DNA of 64,000 nt from Chitinophaga sp. LS1 (GTDB lineage Bacteria > Bacteroidota > Bacteroidia > Chitinophagales > Chitinophagaceae), in the NCBI RefSeq assembly GCF_034274695.1, contig NZ_CP128362.1, forward strand, positions 4,528,501 to 4,592,500, written 5' to 3'. The notes below the pieces were generated by a model, which saw only the letters and a list, made by a program, of their open reading frames with translations, searched no databases and was not told the origin of the DNA. How positions within the stretch are numbered: position 1 is the stretch's first letter; the number at the start of each line of letters is the position of its first letter. The position numbers and the translations under genes are program-made. Positions 42,871-53,904 of this stretch are shown piece by piece.

Positions 42871-45173
42871 TTGAAATCACTATACTTTATATTATTCTTC
42901 CTCACGGCAGGGAGCCTGGTAACCTATGCTCAATTACAACGTAGTACCAGTCTGCCCGGAGCCCCAGGTAAAGGACCCATAGTTGCTTTCCCCGTGGTAT
43001 TAAACAATCTTCCGGCGAAGTGTCTTATATAATGGCATCTGACACCGGCGGTTATGTTAACCTGGTACCCCTATACGGTAATCAACACTATGACACCACC
43101 ACCCGGCCGCTACCACCCCGCAAGCCTTTCCTGAAGGTGCATGGGAATGTTATGTATGACTATTACTACCAATCCGGCGTTGATACCCCATATCAGCAAA
43201 AAGATATTTACCAGCATACAGTACAGACCTATCTCGACATCACAGTAAGGGATCAATACCCTGTGCGTGTTGCATTCACCACTGCCAGAGGCAATTCAAC
43301 CCTGTTCCGCAATATCACAGGCGTGAATATGCAGTACACGAATCGTGACTTCAAAAACCTGTTGTATGATAAACTGCAAAAATGGGATGCTTCTCAAATA
43401 GGCCAGTTGCAACAATTACAATTAGAAAAGCAGCAGTTGAATGCAAAATCTTTAGAATTATACCAGTTAAAGGACTGGCTATCTTCTCCTGCCCAGTTAC
43501 AACGATTAGTAGAAGCACGCGAGCGGAAGTTATACGGAAGAAGAGATACCCTGCCCACACCTGGGTTGGATTCTCTTCCCAAAGTGCCGTCAATGCCGGA
43601 AGTGCCTTCCTGGGATGTGCTGCTTCGTTATAAAGGCCGTCTGAATACGAAAGACAGCACCACAAACCGTCTGCCTTCCGACTCAAGCTTTGAAAACTAC
43701 TACGCTGCCCGTCAGCATCAGCTGGACTCTTTGCAGGATCGCCTGCGCATTATGGACAGCACCTATCATGCTCACGAAGCACAGGTAGGTAACCTGAAAG
43801 GAGATGTCATTGAAAAGCTGATGAGCAGTAAAAACAATGCGGAGCTTTCTCAGCGTCTGAAAGAAATGAACCTGCCAGACACTGTACTGCCTAAAGGCTA
43901 CAAGACTTTATTGGCGATTCGCTCAATAGGTCTCGGCCGTACCATGGCTGACTACTCTGAACTAACTGCCAAAGGCATCAGTATCACCGGTGTACAGGCA
44001 GAGTTCAACCCTTCTTATTACGTGGCAGTTGCTGCTGGTACGATCGATTATCGTTTCAGAAATTACGTTGTAAATAGCGATGCTCCCCGTCAATACCTGG
44101 CTTTGATAAGAGCCGGATATGGCATGAAAGAAGGCAATCACCTGTTCTTTACCTATTACATGGGTAAAAAGCAACTCTACAACCTGAATACCAGTGCAGA
44201 TAGTACGAGCACTCCAAACTATCATATCATGGGTGTTGCTGTAGAAGGCCGCTGGCAGATCACGAAGCACACCTATATGACGGGAGAAGTGGCGAAGTCT
44301 TCTTTACCCTACTATCAGAAATCCGAACATAGTATGTTCAGTGATCATACCAATGAAGCTTATTCCCTGAGTGCGAATTCACTGATAGCAAAGACAGGTA
44401 CTAAACTCACCGGTGTATACAAGGTAATGGGAGCGGGCTTTCAATCCTTCAGCCTTTATACAACAGGCTCCAAACAGATTGCATGGACTGTGCGTGTAGA
44501 TCAGCCTTTCTTTAAACAGCAATTGTTAGTCACCGCCTCTGTACGCAGAAATGATTATACGAGTCAGTACCAGCAGGCCGATTATAAAAGCAATACCATT
44601 TTCAAAAGCATACAGGCAACATTAAGGATCAAACACTACCCTGTAGTGAGTGTGGGATATTATCCCACCTCTCAGCTGACAAAACTCAGCGACGGTACTT
44701 ATATAGAAAGTACTTTCTACACGATGGTAGGAACAGTGAGCCATTTCTACAAGGTACATAGTGTCATGATGAATACAATGCTCTCCTACACCCGCTTCTA
44801 CAACAAGCAGGATGATAGCAGCTTTGTATACTACAACACAAAGAACCTGTTGCTGAATCATACTATGTTCATGGGCAAATTTACCGTACAGGGCACTGGT
44901 TCAGCGGCTATGAATGGCGACTATGACCTGTATGGTGCGGATGGTACAGTGTTGTATAAAGTCAAAAGCTGGCTGGACATTGGCGCAGGCTTGAAATATA
45001 GTTATCAAACAACCTATGAAATCAGGAATGTGGGCTATACCGGTACGGCTCGTGTGGCTATCCCATATTTCGGACAGATAGAGGTCATGGCAGATAAAGG
45101 ATTTATCCCAGGAGCTGAAAAGCGATTGGTTTCAAATAATACAGGTCGAATCACCTATACTAAAACATTTTAA
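42871..45173 (+). CDS. Outer-membrane barrel-like protein with split reading frame
   Basis: A secreted barrel-like protein whose N-terminus lies in another frame. The frame starting at TTG 42871 encodes a signal peptide (LYFILFFLTAGSLVTYAQ) and the linker RSTSLPGAPGKGPIVAFP, then stops at 43030-43032. The main frame, open from 42972 to 45173, encodes over 710 residues: a coiled-coil-prone region (QLQQLQLEKQQLNAKSLELY), then a barrel-like half (RLKEMNLPDTVLPKGY onward, with strands such as YHIMGVAVEGRWQITKHTYM). The main frame alone has GTG 43020 or ATG 43032 starts but no export signal. A one-base loss, a sequencing error or -1 frameshifting would join them. It heads the Rhs operon and could form its export or anchoring component. 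Confidence 0.7.
42987..42993 (+). promoter_or_regulatory. Possible -1 slippery heptamer TTTCCCC
   Basis: The heptamer sits inside the frame overlap (42972-43029), in phase as T TTC CCC, so a -1 slip would join the signal-peptide frame to the barrel frame. CCC in the second position is not a classical slippery codon, and a missing base in the C-run gives the same appearance. Confidence 0.25.
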
Positions 45174-46256
45174 ATGAGACATTTTATCCTGATAGCCCTG
45201 GTGTTGCTATCTCTTCAGGCAACCGCCCAGGTAAACATGACAGTGCAGTTACCCCCAACCGGTGTGATGCAAAAAGCACAGTTATGGAATATCTTACTGG
45301 TATCTGCTTCTACTTCATCCATTTGGGTGCGTGTTGAATTACGTGTCACAGACGCCCAGTCCAACCAACCGGTATTGACAGGTGTAAGCCGTAATATAAT
45401 GTTAAACAAAGGTGCCAAACAATTACAGGTAGCGGATGTAACGCCTGTTACCTACGAATACCTGTCACCTACTGCTGACAGAAATGCGAATGGTCTGCTC
45501 ATGGCAGGCACTTACACCGCATGTTACAGTGTATTCCTTGTATCAGGTGATGCATATTCCCTGATTGCAGAAGATTGCCTGCCATTCGCAGTAGAACCGG
45601 TAAGTCCGCCGCTGTTAAATAATCCGGCAGACCAAAGTGTAGTTGAAGGAAATTTACCTCAGTTCACCTGGATACCTCCTGCTCCAATCACGATCTTCAG
45701 TGATCTGAACTACGATTTCACGATCGTAGAATTAAGGAATGGTCAATCTCCTGCCGAGGCGATCCAATCAAATATTCCGGTGTACCACACCACTCATTTG
45801 AAAGATCAGTTCTTAAACTACCCCGCTTCCGCAGTAGCACTGGATACAGCGAAGAACTATGCCTGGACAGTGGTTGCAAAGAACAACACGCAGTTCGCCG
45901 CACAAACGGACATCTGGACATTTAAGATCAGGGGTGTACCCTCTGAAAAAATAGTAGTGACGCAGGATGCCTATGTACAACTGAAAAAAGAACTGGATGG
46001 TTCATCTGTGGCGTGCTCCGGCGCATTACAGTTCGGCTATAGCAACGATGCCGGCGATACTACCGTGACATATGAAATCATTTCCTTAGATGCAGGTCAA
46101 AGTGTTGTGAAGACCGCCACTCTCTCATTGGAGCGAGGTATGAACAACTTAAAAGTAGACCTGAAAAAAGTAAGTCTCACCACTGGTCAGTCCTACCTGT
46201 TCCGTTTAAAGAACGGCAGACGTGAATACTGGCAGATAAAATTTGTTTACAAATGA
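45174..46256 (+). CDS. Secreted beta-sandwich protein of the Rhs operon
   Basis: A 360-residue secreted protein (signal peptide residues 1-18, ending ATAQ). Two or three immunoglobulin/fibronectin-like beta domains are suggested: VNMTVQLPPTGVMQKAQLWN, then PPLLNNPADQSVVEGNLPQFTWIPP around residue 145, and ILDLKNY-like strands (YAWTVVAKNNTQFAAQTDIW) before residue 250. No enzyme motif is visible. The start codon directly follows the upstream stop without a gap, and the stop overlaps the next start as ATGA. It is probably a periplasmic or surface scaffold of the system. Confidence 0.7.
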   Translation: MRHFILIALVLLSLQATAQVNMTVQLPPTGVMQKAQLWNILLVSASTSSIWVRVELRVTDAQSNQPVLTGVSRNIMLNKGAKQLQVADVTPVTYEYLSPTADRNANGLLMAGTYTACYSVFLVSGDAYSLIAEDCLPFAVEPVSPPLLNNPADQSVVEGNLPQFTWIPPAPITIFSDLNYDFTIVELRNGQSPAEAIQSNIPVYHTTHLKDQFLNYPASAVALDTAKNYAWTVVAKNNTQFAAQTDIWTFKIRGVPSEKIVVTQDAYVQLKKELDGSSVACSGALQFGYSNDAGDTTVTYEIISLDAGQSVVKTATLSLERGMNNLKVDLKKVSLTTGQSYLFRLKNGRREYWQIKFVYK

Positions 46257-46987
46257 GGTACTTCCTTACACTAATTATTAGTATAGCTGCTGCTTTGTCT
46301 GTACAGGCACAGGATACTGCAGCTATTGCAAAAGCGATCAATATCTTCCGTCGGGTGCAGGCCAAAAGCCAGCAACAACCGGTAAGTTTTGAAGTGAATT
46401 ATACTTATTCCAATGAGTCTACACCCGGAACATTGCTGGATAGTCTGAAGGGAAAGATAGAGATAAGCGGAGAGAACTATCGTAGTACGCTGGATAATAC
46501 TGAGACGATTCGGAATGCTAAATATAGCATTGTACTATTTAAAGAGGATAAGCTCATGTACCTGGCAGCGAACAGTAAATCAGCTTCTCCTGCTGATCCG
46601 CTGGAGACATTGAATACATTACTGAAAGGTGCGACTAATAGTACATTCAGAACCGAAAAACGAAACACAATTATCAATGTTTCGTTTCCTGCCGGAGGCA
46701 ATTGCAAACAGCTATCTATAACAATAGATACCGTCTCACAAAGATTGATATCCATGCAGTATATCCTGAAAACAACCTTGTTGATGGGTGACGAGATGAA
46801 GAATGAAGTGCCTGAAGGATATGAGGAATATGCACAGGTGAAAGCGAGCTTCTATAATTACAAAGACATACCAGTGAATAGCAGCCGTTTTGATGAGAAG
46901 GCATTCTTTTATAAAGATGGGGATGCATTTAAAGTGACGCCTGAATATGAAGACTATAACATTTTCGTCGGCACACCTGGACTGTAA
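46253..46987 (+). CDS. LolA-like secreted protein of the Rhs operon
   Basis: A 244-residue secreted protein (signal peptide residues 1-19, ending VQAQ). The following sequence, with FEVNYTYSNESTPGTLLDSLKG, GKIEISGENYRSTLDNTETI and KLMYLAANSK, fits the open barrel of LolA/LolB-like carriers. These folds bind lipids or hydrophobic peptide parts. It is translationally coupled upstream and lies 37 bp before the 2283-aa gene. A chaperone role for the giant proteins is an inference. Confidence 0.6.
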   Translation: MRYFLTLIISIAAALSVQAQDTAAIAKAINIFRRVQAKSQQQPVSFEVNYTYSNESTPGTLLDSLKGKIEISGENYRSTLDNTETIRNAKYSIVLFKEDKLMYLAANSKSASPADPLETLNTLLKGATNSTFRTEKRNTIINVSFPAGGNCKQLSITIDTVSQRLISMQYILKTTLLMGDEMKNEVPEGYEEYAQVKASFYNYKDIPVNSSRFDEKAFFYKDGDAFKVTPEYEDYNIFVGTPGL

Positions 46988-47024
46988 ATTTAAAAATATT
47001 ATACCTAAGAAATAATTATCAATC

Positions 47025-50000
47025 ATGATTCTGGAAGTAGCTGCAAGGGGGAAAAAGACATTTGCTGCAGTCATGCTGGCCCTGCTGTACATTGAGACAG
47101 TACTGCCAATGAACGCACTGGCGGCGGTGAGAAGTGGGTTCCCTGTCAGAGCCATTGTCCCTGTTCCCGACAAGGCAAATAAGAAGTTAATGCCGGTGGT
47201 CGTAAATAATGGCCCACACCACCCGGCGATCATTCAGACAAATTCAAAAGTCCTTCAACCGCAGGCAGAAGGTATGCAACCACGTTCAGCAGGTTTGCAT
47301 CCTAAACCCGAAGATATCGGCGGTCCCGGACAACCTGAAACCCAGGCATTCACCTCTGTGAATGGAGACAATTTAGTAGATCTCTTTTCCGGCGATTTCT
47401 CCTACAAGGTTCCTTTGATGGATGTAGGCGGTTACCCGATAGCACTGGGATATAACAGTGGCATCTCCATGGACCAGGAACCAAGTTGGGTAGGATTGGG
47501 CTGGAACGTCAATCCAGGTACTATCACACGTAACATGCGTGGATTACCGGATGAATTTAACGGTGCCGATAGTGTCCGAAAAGTACAATATATGAAGGAA
47601 ACAGAATCCTGGGGTGTAAACCTGGGAGCAGGGTATGAATTATTTGGAACACCTAGTGATCAAGCCAGGTCAGCCAGTGACGCTTCATCTATTGGAACTT
47701 TGGATTTCGGCATAGCCTTTACTTATAACAACTATAGAGGATATGGAATAGAATCTTCTATCTCCCCCGGATTGAACGCTGGTTCAAAGACATTCCCCGG
47801 ACTGTCAGGTGGATTATCCCTGACGAATAGCTCTACAGATGGTCTTACATCAGGGGTATCTCTGTTCTATCAGCAAGGTGTAAAAGAGGCAAGCCAAACG
47901 AATACCGGTGCTGCTGCGACTGCCTCCGTATCTGGTTCTTATAATACCCGTGCAGGGTTAAAAGACCTGCAATTTTCCGTAGGAGACAGATTATACCGCA
48001 CAACCGGTAAAAACAATCCTACTAAAGGTACCAGTGGCGCTTTTCAGTCAAGTATATCTTTTGCCCGTCAGGCATACACCCCACAAATTACTTTCCCTTA
48101 TACAAGTACTGCCTTTAGTTTTACCGCAAAGGTGGGTTCTGTAGCAATATCATATCACCCATATATCCGTGCAGCCTATAACCATGCAAAGCAGGAAATT
48201 GCAGGTGCAGATACTGCACTCATATTGCCTGCATTCGGTTACCTGAACTATCAGAATGCTAATGGTAAACCCAGTTCACTCCTGGATTATAACATCGAAA
48301 AGGAAATGCCTTATCGTGAAAAGCCTGCAATTCCGACCATTGGTATTCCAGCTTACACATATGATGTATTTGCTATTTCCGGGGAAGGCACGGGTGGAAT
48401 GTTCCGCGCATATAGAGGTGATATCGGTTATGTGTATGATCACCAGATGAAAACAAAGGATGGGTCTATCAGTGGTAGCATCGATCTTGGTTTTGGACAA
48501 ACATTCCACTGGGGAGCCGATTTTAACCTGACACGTGCCACCTCTGAAAATGGTCCATGGACGGCGTTGAATGCCATGGCAGCCGTTGCCCCATTTAAAA
48601 ATTCAAACGGATTATACGAAGCTTCTTATTTCAGAAACCCCGGTGAAACTACAGTAAACGATAAGAGCTGGCAGAATGCATTGGGTGGGGATGATGTAGT
48701 AGTGACCAGATTATACCAATCCAGCAAAAGTGATCCTGATATCTACGCAAAAAATTTGCTTGATAAATACAGGAACGATTCTCTGAAAGAAACAGTTACT
48801 GTAACCAGCCGTACTTCCAGTAGAGCAGTACGTGATAAACGTACACAGGTTATTTCTTACCTGACAGCCGAAGAAGCCAGTACTGCAGGATTATCTAAAT
48901 ATATTGATAACTACGGTGAAAACAAGTTCCCGCTGCAGAGTTGCGATATGACCTATCCTTCTGATCTTGATTCACAGGGATTGAGAGGAGACTACTACAG
49001 CGGACAAGGTTTCGAAAGGTTTTTATTCTCTAAAACTGATAAGATTGTCAACTATGGTTCAACCATCGAGTTTCAGGCGTCTGAACCTACAGGAGCACCT
49101 AAAGTAAATACTAATTTCTCTGTTCGTTGGACCGGCAGATTGAAAACAGATGTCACAGGTAGATATGTGTTTTCCACCAGAACTGATGATGGGATTCGCT
49201 TATACCTCAATGACTCTCTTATAATTAAGAACTGGACAGGTAAACCTGCTGACTATGAAGATACCGCCGTCGTAAACCTGGTAGCAGGGGAAAACTACAA
49301 GTTAGTAATGGAATATTTCCAGAAGAAGGAGAAAGCAATCGCCAAATTGCAATGGAGATTTGCTGGCCAGGCTACACAGGCTATTCCAACGCCGAATTTA
49401 TATCTGGAATCGACGAAGACTGCTTTCCCTACCAGTGATGGTGCCATAGTAAGAGAAAAACGTGTAAATACTTTCCGCAAGAAAAATCATATCTCCGAAA
49501 TAGATGTGTTAAATGCAGATGGCCGCCGTTATATATATGGTGTACCTGTATACAATTTCCTGCAAAAGGACGTCACTTTCTCTGTAGATGCGAACAAAGG
49601 TGATAAGGCATCTGGTTTGGTAGGTTATGTACCTGATGTAGATAATGCAGTCGGCAATCAGAATGGTAATGATAATTACTTCAGTAAGGAAGAAATGCCT
49701 GCTTATCCGCATAGCTTCCTGTTGTCAGCGATCCTGTCTGCCGATTATGTAGACCTTACAGGTGATGGCATTACGCCTGATGACCCGGGAGATGCCATTC
49801 GCTTTAACTATACAAAAATAGCCGATAAGAATAAACCTGAAAAATGGCGTATACCTTATAATAATAAAGCAAATTATAACCAGGGTTTACAAACAGATAA
49901 CAGGGATGATAAGGGTAGCTATTTATATGGTGAGAAAGAATTGTGGTATCTCAACTCAATTGAGTCCAAGAATATGATGGCTATTTTTTGGGTGTCTAAT

Positions 50001-53000
50001 CGCGAAGACCTGCCGGGTATGGATGAGAATGGAAATGCGCAGGCAGTTGGTCAGCATAAGAGATTAGATTCTATCAAGTTGTATTCTAAATCAGATTACC
50101 TGAGCTATGGCAACAATGCTTTAGCTATCAAAACGGTACACTTCAGGTATAGTTATTCCCTTTGTAAAGGCGTGAACCCCAATAATGCCAATGGGAAACT
50201 AACACTTGATAGTTTATGGTTTACCTACAATGGTAATCAACGAAAGGATAAAAATGCTTATGTATTTAAGTATAATTCCAATAATCCGGCTTATCAGACA
50301 AACTATTACGATCGCTGGGGGAACTATAAAAATCCTTCCCAGAATCCCGGGGCACTCAATAATGCAGAATATCCGTATGCACTGCAGGACAGTACGCAGG
50401 CTGCTACCAATGCTGCTGCGTGGACACTGGATCAGATCAGGCTTCCTTCTGGTGCAACAATGAAAGTTGATTACGAAAGTGACGATTATGCATTTGTTCA
50501 GAACAGGCGTGCCGCCCAGTTATTCCGAATTGCAGGTTTCAGTGCTGGTATACCAAGCTCCCAGAGCAGTCTGAAAAATGAATTGTATAGTCTTACCAAT
50601 GAACCTACATATGTAGGTATCAACGTTCCCAAACCAGTGAGCAGTAATCAGGAACTATACAGCCGCTACCTGGAAGGAATGGATACATTGTTCTTTAAGG
50701 TATTCGTAAAAATGCCTACCGATAAATTTGGTAGTGGAAGTGAATACGTAAACTGTTATGCCACGATAGAGCCAGGTAATTATGGCTATTATAATAATGG
50801 GTTCTCTATTTGGTTGAAGCTACAAACAGTCAACAAAGCAGGGGAAGTAGTATCTGGTGGTTATAATCCGGTAGCAAAAGCCGCTATGCAGTTCCTTCGT
50901 CTGAATCTCCCATCCAAAGCATATCCTGGCTCTCAGACAGGTGATAACCTGACACCATTGGATGGTGCTAAAATGTTACTATCACAGGTGACTAATCTCA
51001 CAGAGATACTCACCGGTTTTGATACAGATGCAAGAATAAAAGGTTGGGCGAAATCTTTTGATACTTCCAGATCCTTTATTCGCCTGGCTAACCCGTATCT
51101 GAAGAAGTATGGTGGTGGCCTGCGTGTAAAGCGAGTCTCCATCTTTGACAACTGGAATGCGATGACCAAACAAAAAGAGGCGGTGTATGGACAGGAATAT
51201 ATCTATACAACTACCCGGTCTGTCAGGGGAGTTGGCGATTCAGTGACTATCAGTAGTGGTGTAGCTTCCTGGGAGCCTACAATTGGAAGTGAGGAAAACC
51301 CATGGCGCTTACCTATTCAATACAAGGAACAGGCGGCAGTATTAGCGCCTGTGAGCAGTGGATATGTAGAAAGACCACTGGGCGAATCTTTTTTCCCTGC
51401 GCCTTCTATAGGTTATAGTAAAGTAAGAGTACGGTCTATCAATACGAAGAATAAGCGTTCAGCTAATGGATATGCGGAAACCCGTTTCTATACCAGTTAC
51501 GATTTTCCTACCCTCACAGATAAAACGCCAATAGGAGATAATAAGAAGAGGTTTAAACCGGCATTGGCCAACTTATTGAAAATTGATGCCAAGCACTATA
51601 TGGGTGTCAGTCAGGGTTTCAAAGTTGAGTTGAATGACATGAATGGTAAGATAAAGTCTCAGGCAGTGTATGGTGAAGCAGACCCTGATCACGAAATTTC
51701 ATACACTGAGAATTATTATCATGTAGATGATCAGTCAGCAACTTTCAAGCATTTAAATAATACCGTGAAAGTCATCAATGATACAGGTTTTATTGATGCT
51801 TCTGCATCTGTAGGTAAAGATGTTGAGCTGATGATGAGTATGCGTCAGCAACGTTCAGTTACCAATGCATACAATTTGAATATTAACTCCGACGGCTGGT
51901 TGGTAGGATCTTTCTTTGCTATAATACCGAGCTTACTCAATATCGCTCAGCGGGAAGAAACCATCTTCCGTGTACTCGGTACCACAAAAATTGTGAACCG
52001 GCATGGTCTGCTGGATAGTGTGGTTGTAAAAGACAAGGGAAGCCGGGTCGTAAGCCGCAATCTTGTTTATGATGGAGAAACGGGTGATGTGGTATTGACA
52101 AGTTCACAAAATGAATTTAACGATCCGATATATCATTTTTCAGTTCCTGCGGGTTGGGCGTATGATGGTATGAGTGGCGCCTATAAGAACATTGGAGCTA
52201 CCGCCGATAACGTAACTATCCGGGAGGGCAAAATCGTATCGGGGTTACCTGATACAACTATTGTCAAATATTTTGCAGCAGGTGATGAGATCCTGGTGTA
52301 TACCCGTCAAAAGACAGGTGGTACGGATTGTGATCCGGAAATCGCAACATGGCCGGCTTTAAGCAGACTCTATGCTGTTGATGCAAATGCGATAAGTGGT
52401 GGTACTCCGGATCTTTACTTTGTAACGAAGGATGGAGCACCATTTACCGGCAATAAAGTAACGATGAAAGTGACCCGTTCCGGCAGAAGGAATATCGCTG
52501 CAGTAGCAGGAGAAATGACGATGCTGAATAATCCAATCGTTGGTGATACTGCATTGGTCATTAATGCTAACTCTGGTGTATTAAATGCAACTGCTACGGA
52601 ATTCAGTCAGTTCTGGAAAGTGGCAGATAAAAAGAAAAAGGACTCAGTTACAAGTTGTATAACGCAATCTTATGCATTGTATAGTAAGGATTCCTGTGGC
52701 GTACATGTATACGGAAATGATAGTACCGGCGCCTGGTACAAGGCACAGTGTGCCACTGATAGGGTGTCCAATTATGTTTACTATCATATCGATCGTGACA
52801 TGTATTCCTCTACCGTAAGTCAGCAGGCTGCAAATGATTCTGCAAAGAAAGCACTGGATTCACTTGGCCCTGTGTATGCTTCCCGGTTTAGTCCATGTTT
52901 ATACCCGAATAAAGCGATTAGCAGAAACTATGTGAGGAATAATTGTCCTTCAGGTACTGTTCCTGATACCACCACATATACAGTTGCGTATGATACCTAT

Positions 53001-53876
53001 CGTGAAACTACCCAGGCACAGGCTGATGCAGATGCAGCAGCAGATACAGCCGCGAATGGGCAGGCTTATGCAAATGCACATGGAAACTGCCTGACTTGTA
53101 ACTTCTTTGTAAATAAGAAGCCGGATTCTGAGGATATGCCATCATTCCAGATGATTGCTAAAAACAATCAAACAGGTGTGTCTTATACTTTAGGAGGTGG
53201 TGAACAGGTGACACAGTTCCCAATATGTAAGGCAATTCCTGAGGGATCTTACACCGTGTATATGTCTGCCATGGAGAAATGTTATGCGTTTACGAAGGAT
53301 TCTGTACAACATACACTTACCAGTGGTACTACCGATTCATCATTTACGACTACGGCGCCAATAAATATAGCAGTGTCAAGGAATGGACGGATATATAATG
53401 ATGCATTTACGCTTTATGCCTCCAAACAGGGATGTGATTCTGGCTATGTAGGATCAACAGTTTCAAAACAGATAGCTGCAAATCTGGCTTATTCTTATGT
53501 GTCTCAGTCAGATGCACAGGATAAAGCAGGTGCCAGTTCTTTGAGCGCTTTGCAAGCCACAGCGAATGCACAGGGTGTCTGTCTGGATGCAACGCATCTG
53601 GTCGTTCGTGTGCCGACCGGTAAAAATTCTACAGCAATAGAGATTACCTACTCAACTGAAGGGGGCACGGCAACAACGAAACAGTTATTCACTAAATCAG
53701 ATGCCCAATACAGCGTAAGCCTTAGTCCGGCGATGTGGACCATTACTTTAAAAACTCAGGGTACAGATCAAACTGCAACTGTTTCAATCAATGGAGGAAC
53801 AGCTGAAACATTTACCTATACAAAAACATGGCATGTCAACGGCCCACCGCTCACCATTGACGTCTGGAAACAGTAA
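47025..53876 (+). CDS. Giant secreted protein with PA14 and DUF5977-like domains
   Basis: A 2283-residue protein with an N-terminal hydrophobic export segment (about residues 12-35). Residues 100-180 carry the Bacteroidota Rhs-type N-terminal block (LVDLFSGDFSYKVPLMDVGG, PSWVGLGWNVNPGTITRNMR). A PA14 domain lies at about residues 648-780 (LRGDYYSGQGFERFLFSK and TGRYVFSTRTDDGIRLYLND). A long region with weak repeats follows. DUF5977-like segments sit near residues 1930-2025 (TTQAQADADAAADTAANGQA) and again near 2140. No Rhs core or toxin tip is present at the C-terminus. It probably works with the downstream Rhs protein as shell or tip-handling partner. Confidence 0.8.
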   Translation: MILEVAARGKKTFAAVMLALLYIETVLPMNALAAVRSGFPVRAIVPVPDKANKKLMPVVVNNGPHHPAIIQTNSKVLQPQAEGMQPRSAGLHPKPEDIGGPGQPETQAFTSVNGDNLVDLFSGDFSYKVPLMDVGGYPIALGYNSGISMDQEPSWVGLGWNVNPGTITRNMRGLPDEFNGADSVRKVQYMKETESWGVNLGAGYELFGTPSDQARSASDASSIGTLDFGIAFTYNNYRGYGIESSISPGLNAGSKTFPGLSGGLSLTNSSTDGLTSGVSLFYQQGVKEASQTNTGAAATASVSGSYNTRAGLKDLQFSVGDRLYRTTGKNNPTKGTSGAFQSSISFARQAYTPQITFPYTSTAFSFTAKVGSVAISYHPYIRAAYNHAKQEIAGADTALILPAFGYLNYQNANGKPSSLLDYNIEKEMPYREKPAIPTIGIPAYTYDVFAISGEGTGGMFRAYRGDIGYVYDHQMKTKDGSISGSIDLGFGQTFHWGADFNLTRATSENGPWTALNAMAAVAPFKNSNGLYEASYFRNPGETTVNDKSWQNALGGDDVVVTRLYQSSKSDPDIYAKNLLDKYRNDSLKETVTVTSRTSSRAVRDKRTQVISYLTAEEASTAGLSKYIDNYGENKFPLQSCDMTYPSDLDSQGLRGDYYSGQGFERFLFSKTDKIVNYGSTIEFQASEPTGAPKVNTNFSVRWTGRLKTDVTGRYVFSTRTDDGIRLYLNDSLIIKNWTGKPADYEDTAVVNLVAGENYKLVMEYFQKKEKAIAKLQWRFAGQATQAIPTPNLYLESTKTAFPTSDGAIVREKRVNTFRKKNHISEIDVLNADGRRYIYGVPVYNFLQKDVTFSVDANKGDKASGLVGYVPDVDNAVGNQNGNDNYFSKEEMPAYPHSFLLSAILSADYVDLTGDGITPDDPGDAIRFNYTKIADKNKPEKWRIPYNNKANYNQGLQTDNRDDKGSYLYGEKELWYLNSIESKNMMAIFWVSNREDLPGMDENGNAQAVGQHKRLDSIKLYSKSDYLSYGNNALAIKTVHFRYSYSLCKGVNPNNANGKLTLDSLWFTYNGNQRKDKNAYVFKYNSNNPAYQTNYYDRWGNYKNPSQNPGALNNAEYPYALQDSTQAATNAAAWTLDQIRLPSGATMKVDYESDDYAFVQNRRAAQLFRIAGFSAGIPSSQSSLKNELYSLTNEPTYVGINVPKPVSSNQELYSRYLEGMDTLFFKVFVKMPTDKFGSGSEYVNCYATIEPGNYGYYNNGFSIWLKLQTVNKAGEVVSGGYNPVAKAAMQFLRLNLPSKAYPGSQTGDNLTPLDGAKMLLSQVTNLTEILTGFDTDARIKGWAKSFDTSRSFIRLANPYLKKYGGGLRVKRVSIFDNWNAMTKQKEAVYGQEYIYTTTRSVRGVGDSVTISSGVASWEPTIGSEENPWRLPIQYKEQAAVLAPVSSGYVERPLGESFFPAPSIGYSKVRVRSINTKNKRSANGYAETRFYTSYDFPTLTDKTPIGDNKKRFKPALANLLKIDAKHYMGVSQGFKVELNDMNGKIKSQAVYGEADPDHEISYTENYYHVDDQSATFKHLNNTVKVINDTGFIDASASVGKDVELMMSMRQQRSVTNAYNLNINSDGWLVGSFFAIIPSLLNIAQREETIFRVLGTTKIVNRHGLLDSVVVKDKGSRVVSRNLVYDGETGDVVLTSSQNEFNDPIYHFSVPAGWAYDGMSGAYKNIGATADNVTIREGKIVSGLPDTTIVKYFAAGDEILVYTRQKTGGTDCDPEIATWPALSRLYAVDANAISGGTPDLYFVTKDGAPFTGNKVTMKVTRSGRRNIAAVAGEMTMLNNPIVGDTALVINANSGVLNATATEFSQFWKVADKKKKDSVTSCITQSYALYSKDSCGVHVYGNDSTGAWYKAQCATDRVSNYVYYHIDRDMYSSTVSQQAANDSAKKALDSLGPVYASRFSPCLYPNKAISRNYVRNNCPSGTVPDTTTYTVAYDTYRETTQAQADADAAADTAANGQAYANAHGNCLTCNFFVNKKPDSEDMPSFQMIAKNNQTGVSYTLGGGEQVTQFPICKAIPEGSYTVYMSAMEKCYAFTKDSVQHTLTSGTTDSSFTTTAPINIAVSRNGRIYNDAFTLYASKQGCDSGYVGSTVSKQIAANLAYSYVSQSDAQDKAGASSLSALQATANAQGVCLDATHLVVRVPTGKNSTAIEITYSTEGGTATTKQLFTKSDAQYSVSLSPAMWTITLKTQGTDQTATVSINGGTAETFTYTKTWHVNGPPLTIDVWKQ

Positions 53877-53904
53877 TCCCTTTCTTAACTGTCTGATTAA
53901 ACAT

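Noticed and set aside
53791..53904. An upstream extension of the 535-aa secreted partner
   Set aside because: It overlaps the end of the 2283-aa gene and would bury the signal peptide; the ATG at 53905 fits better.
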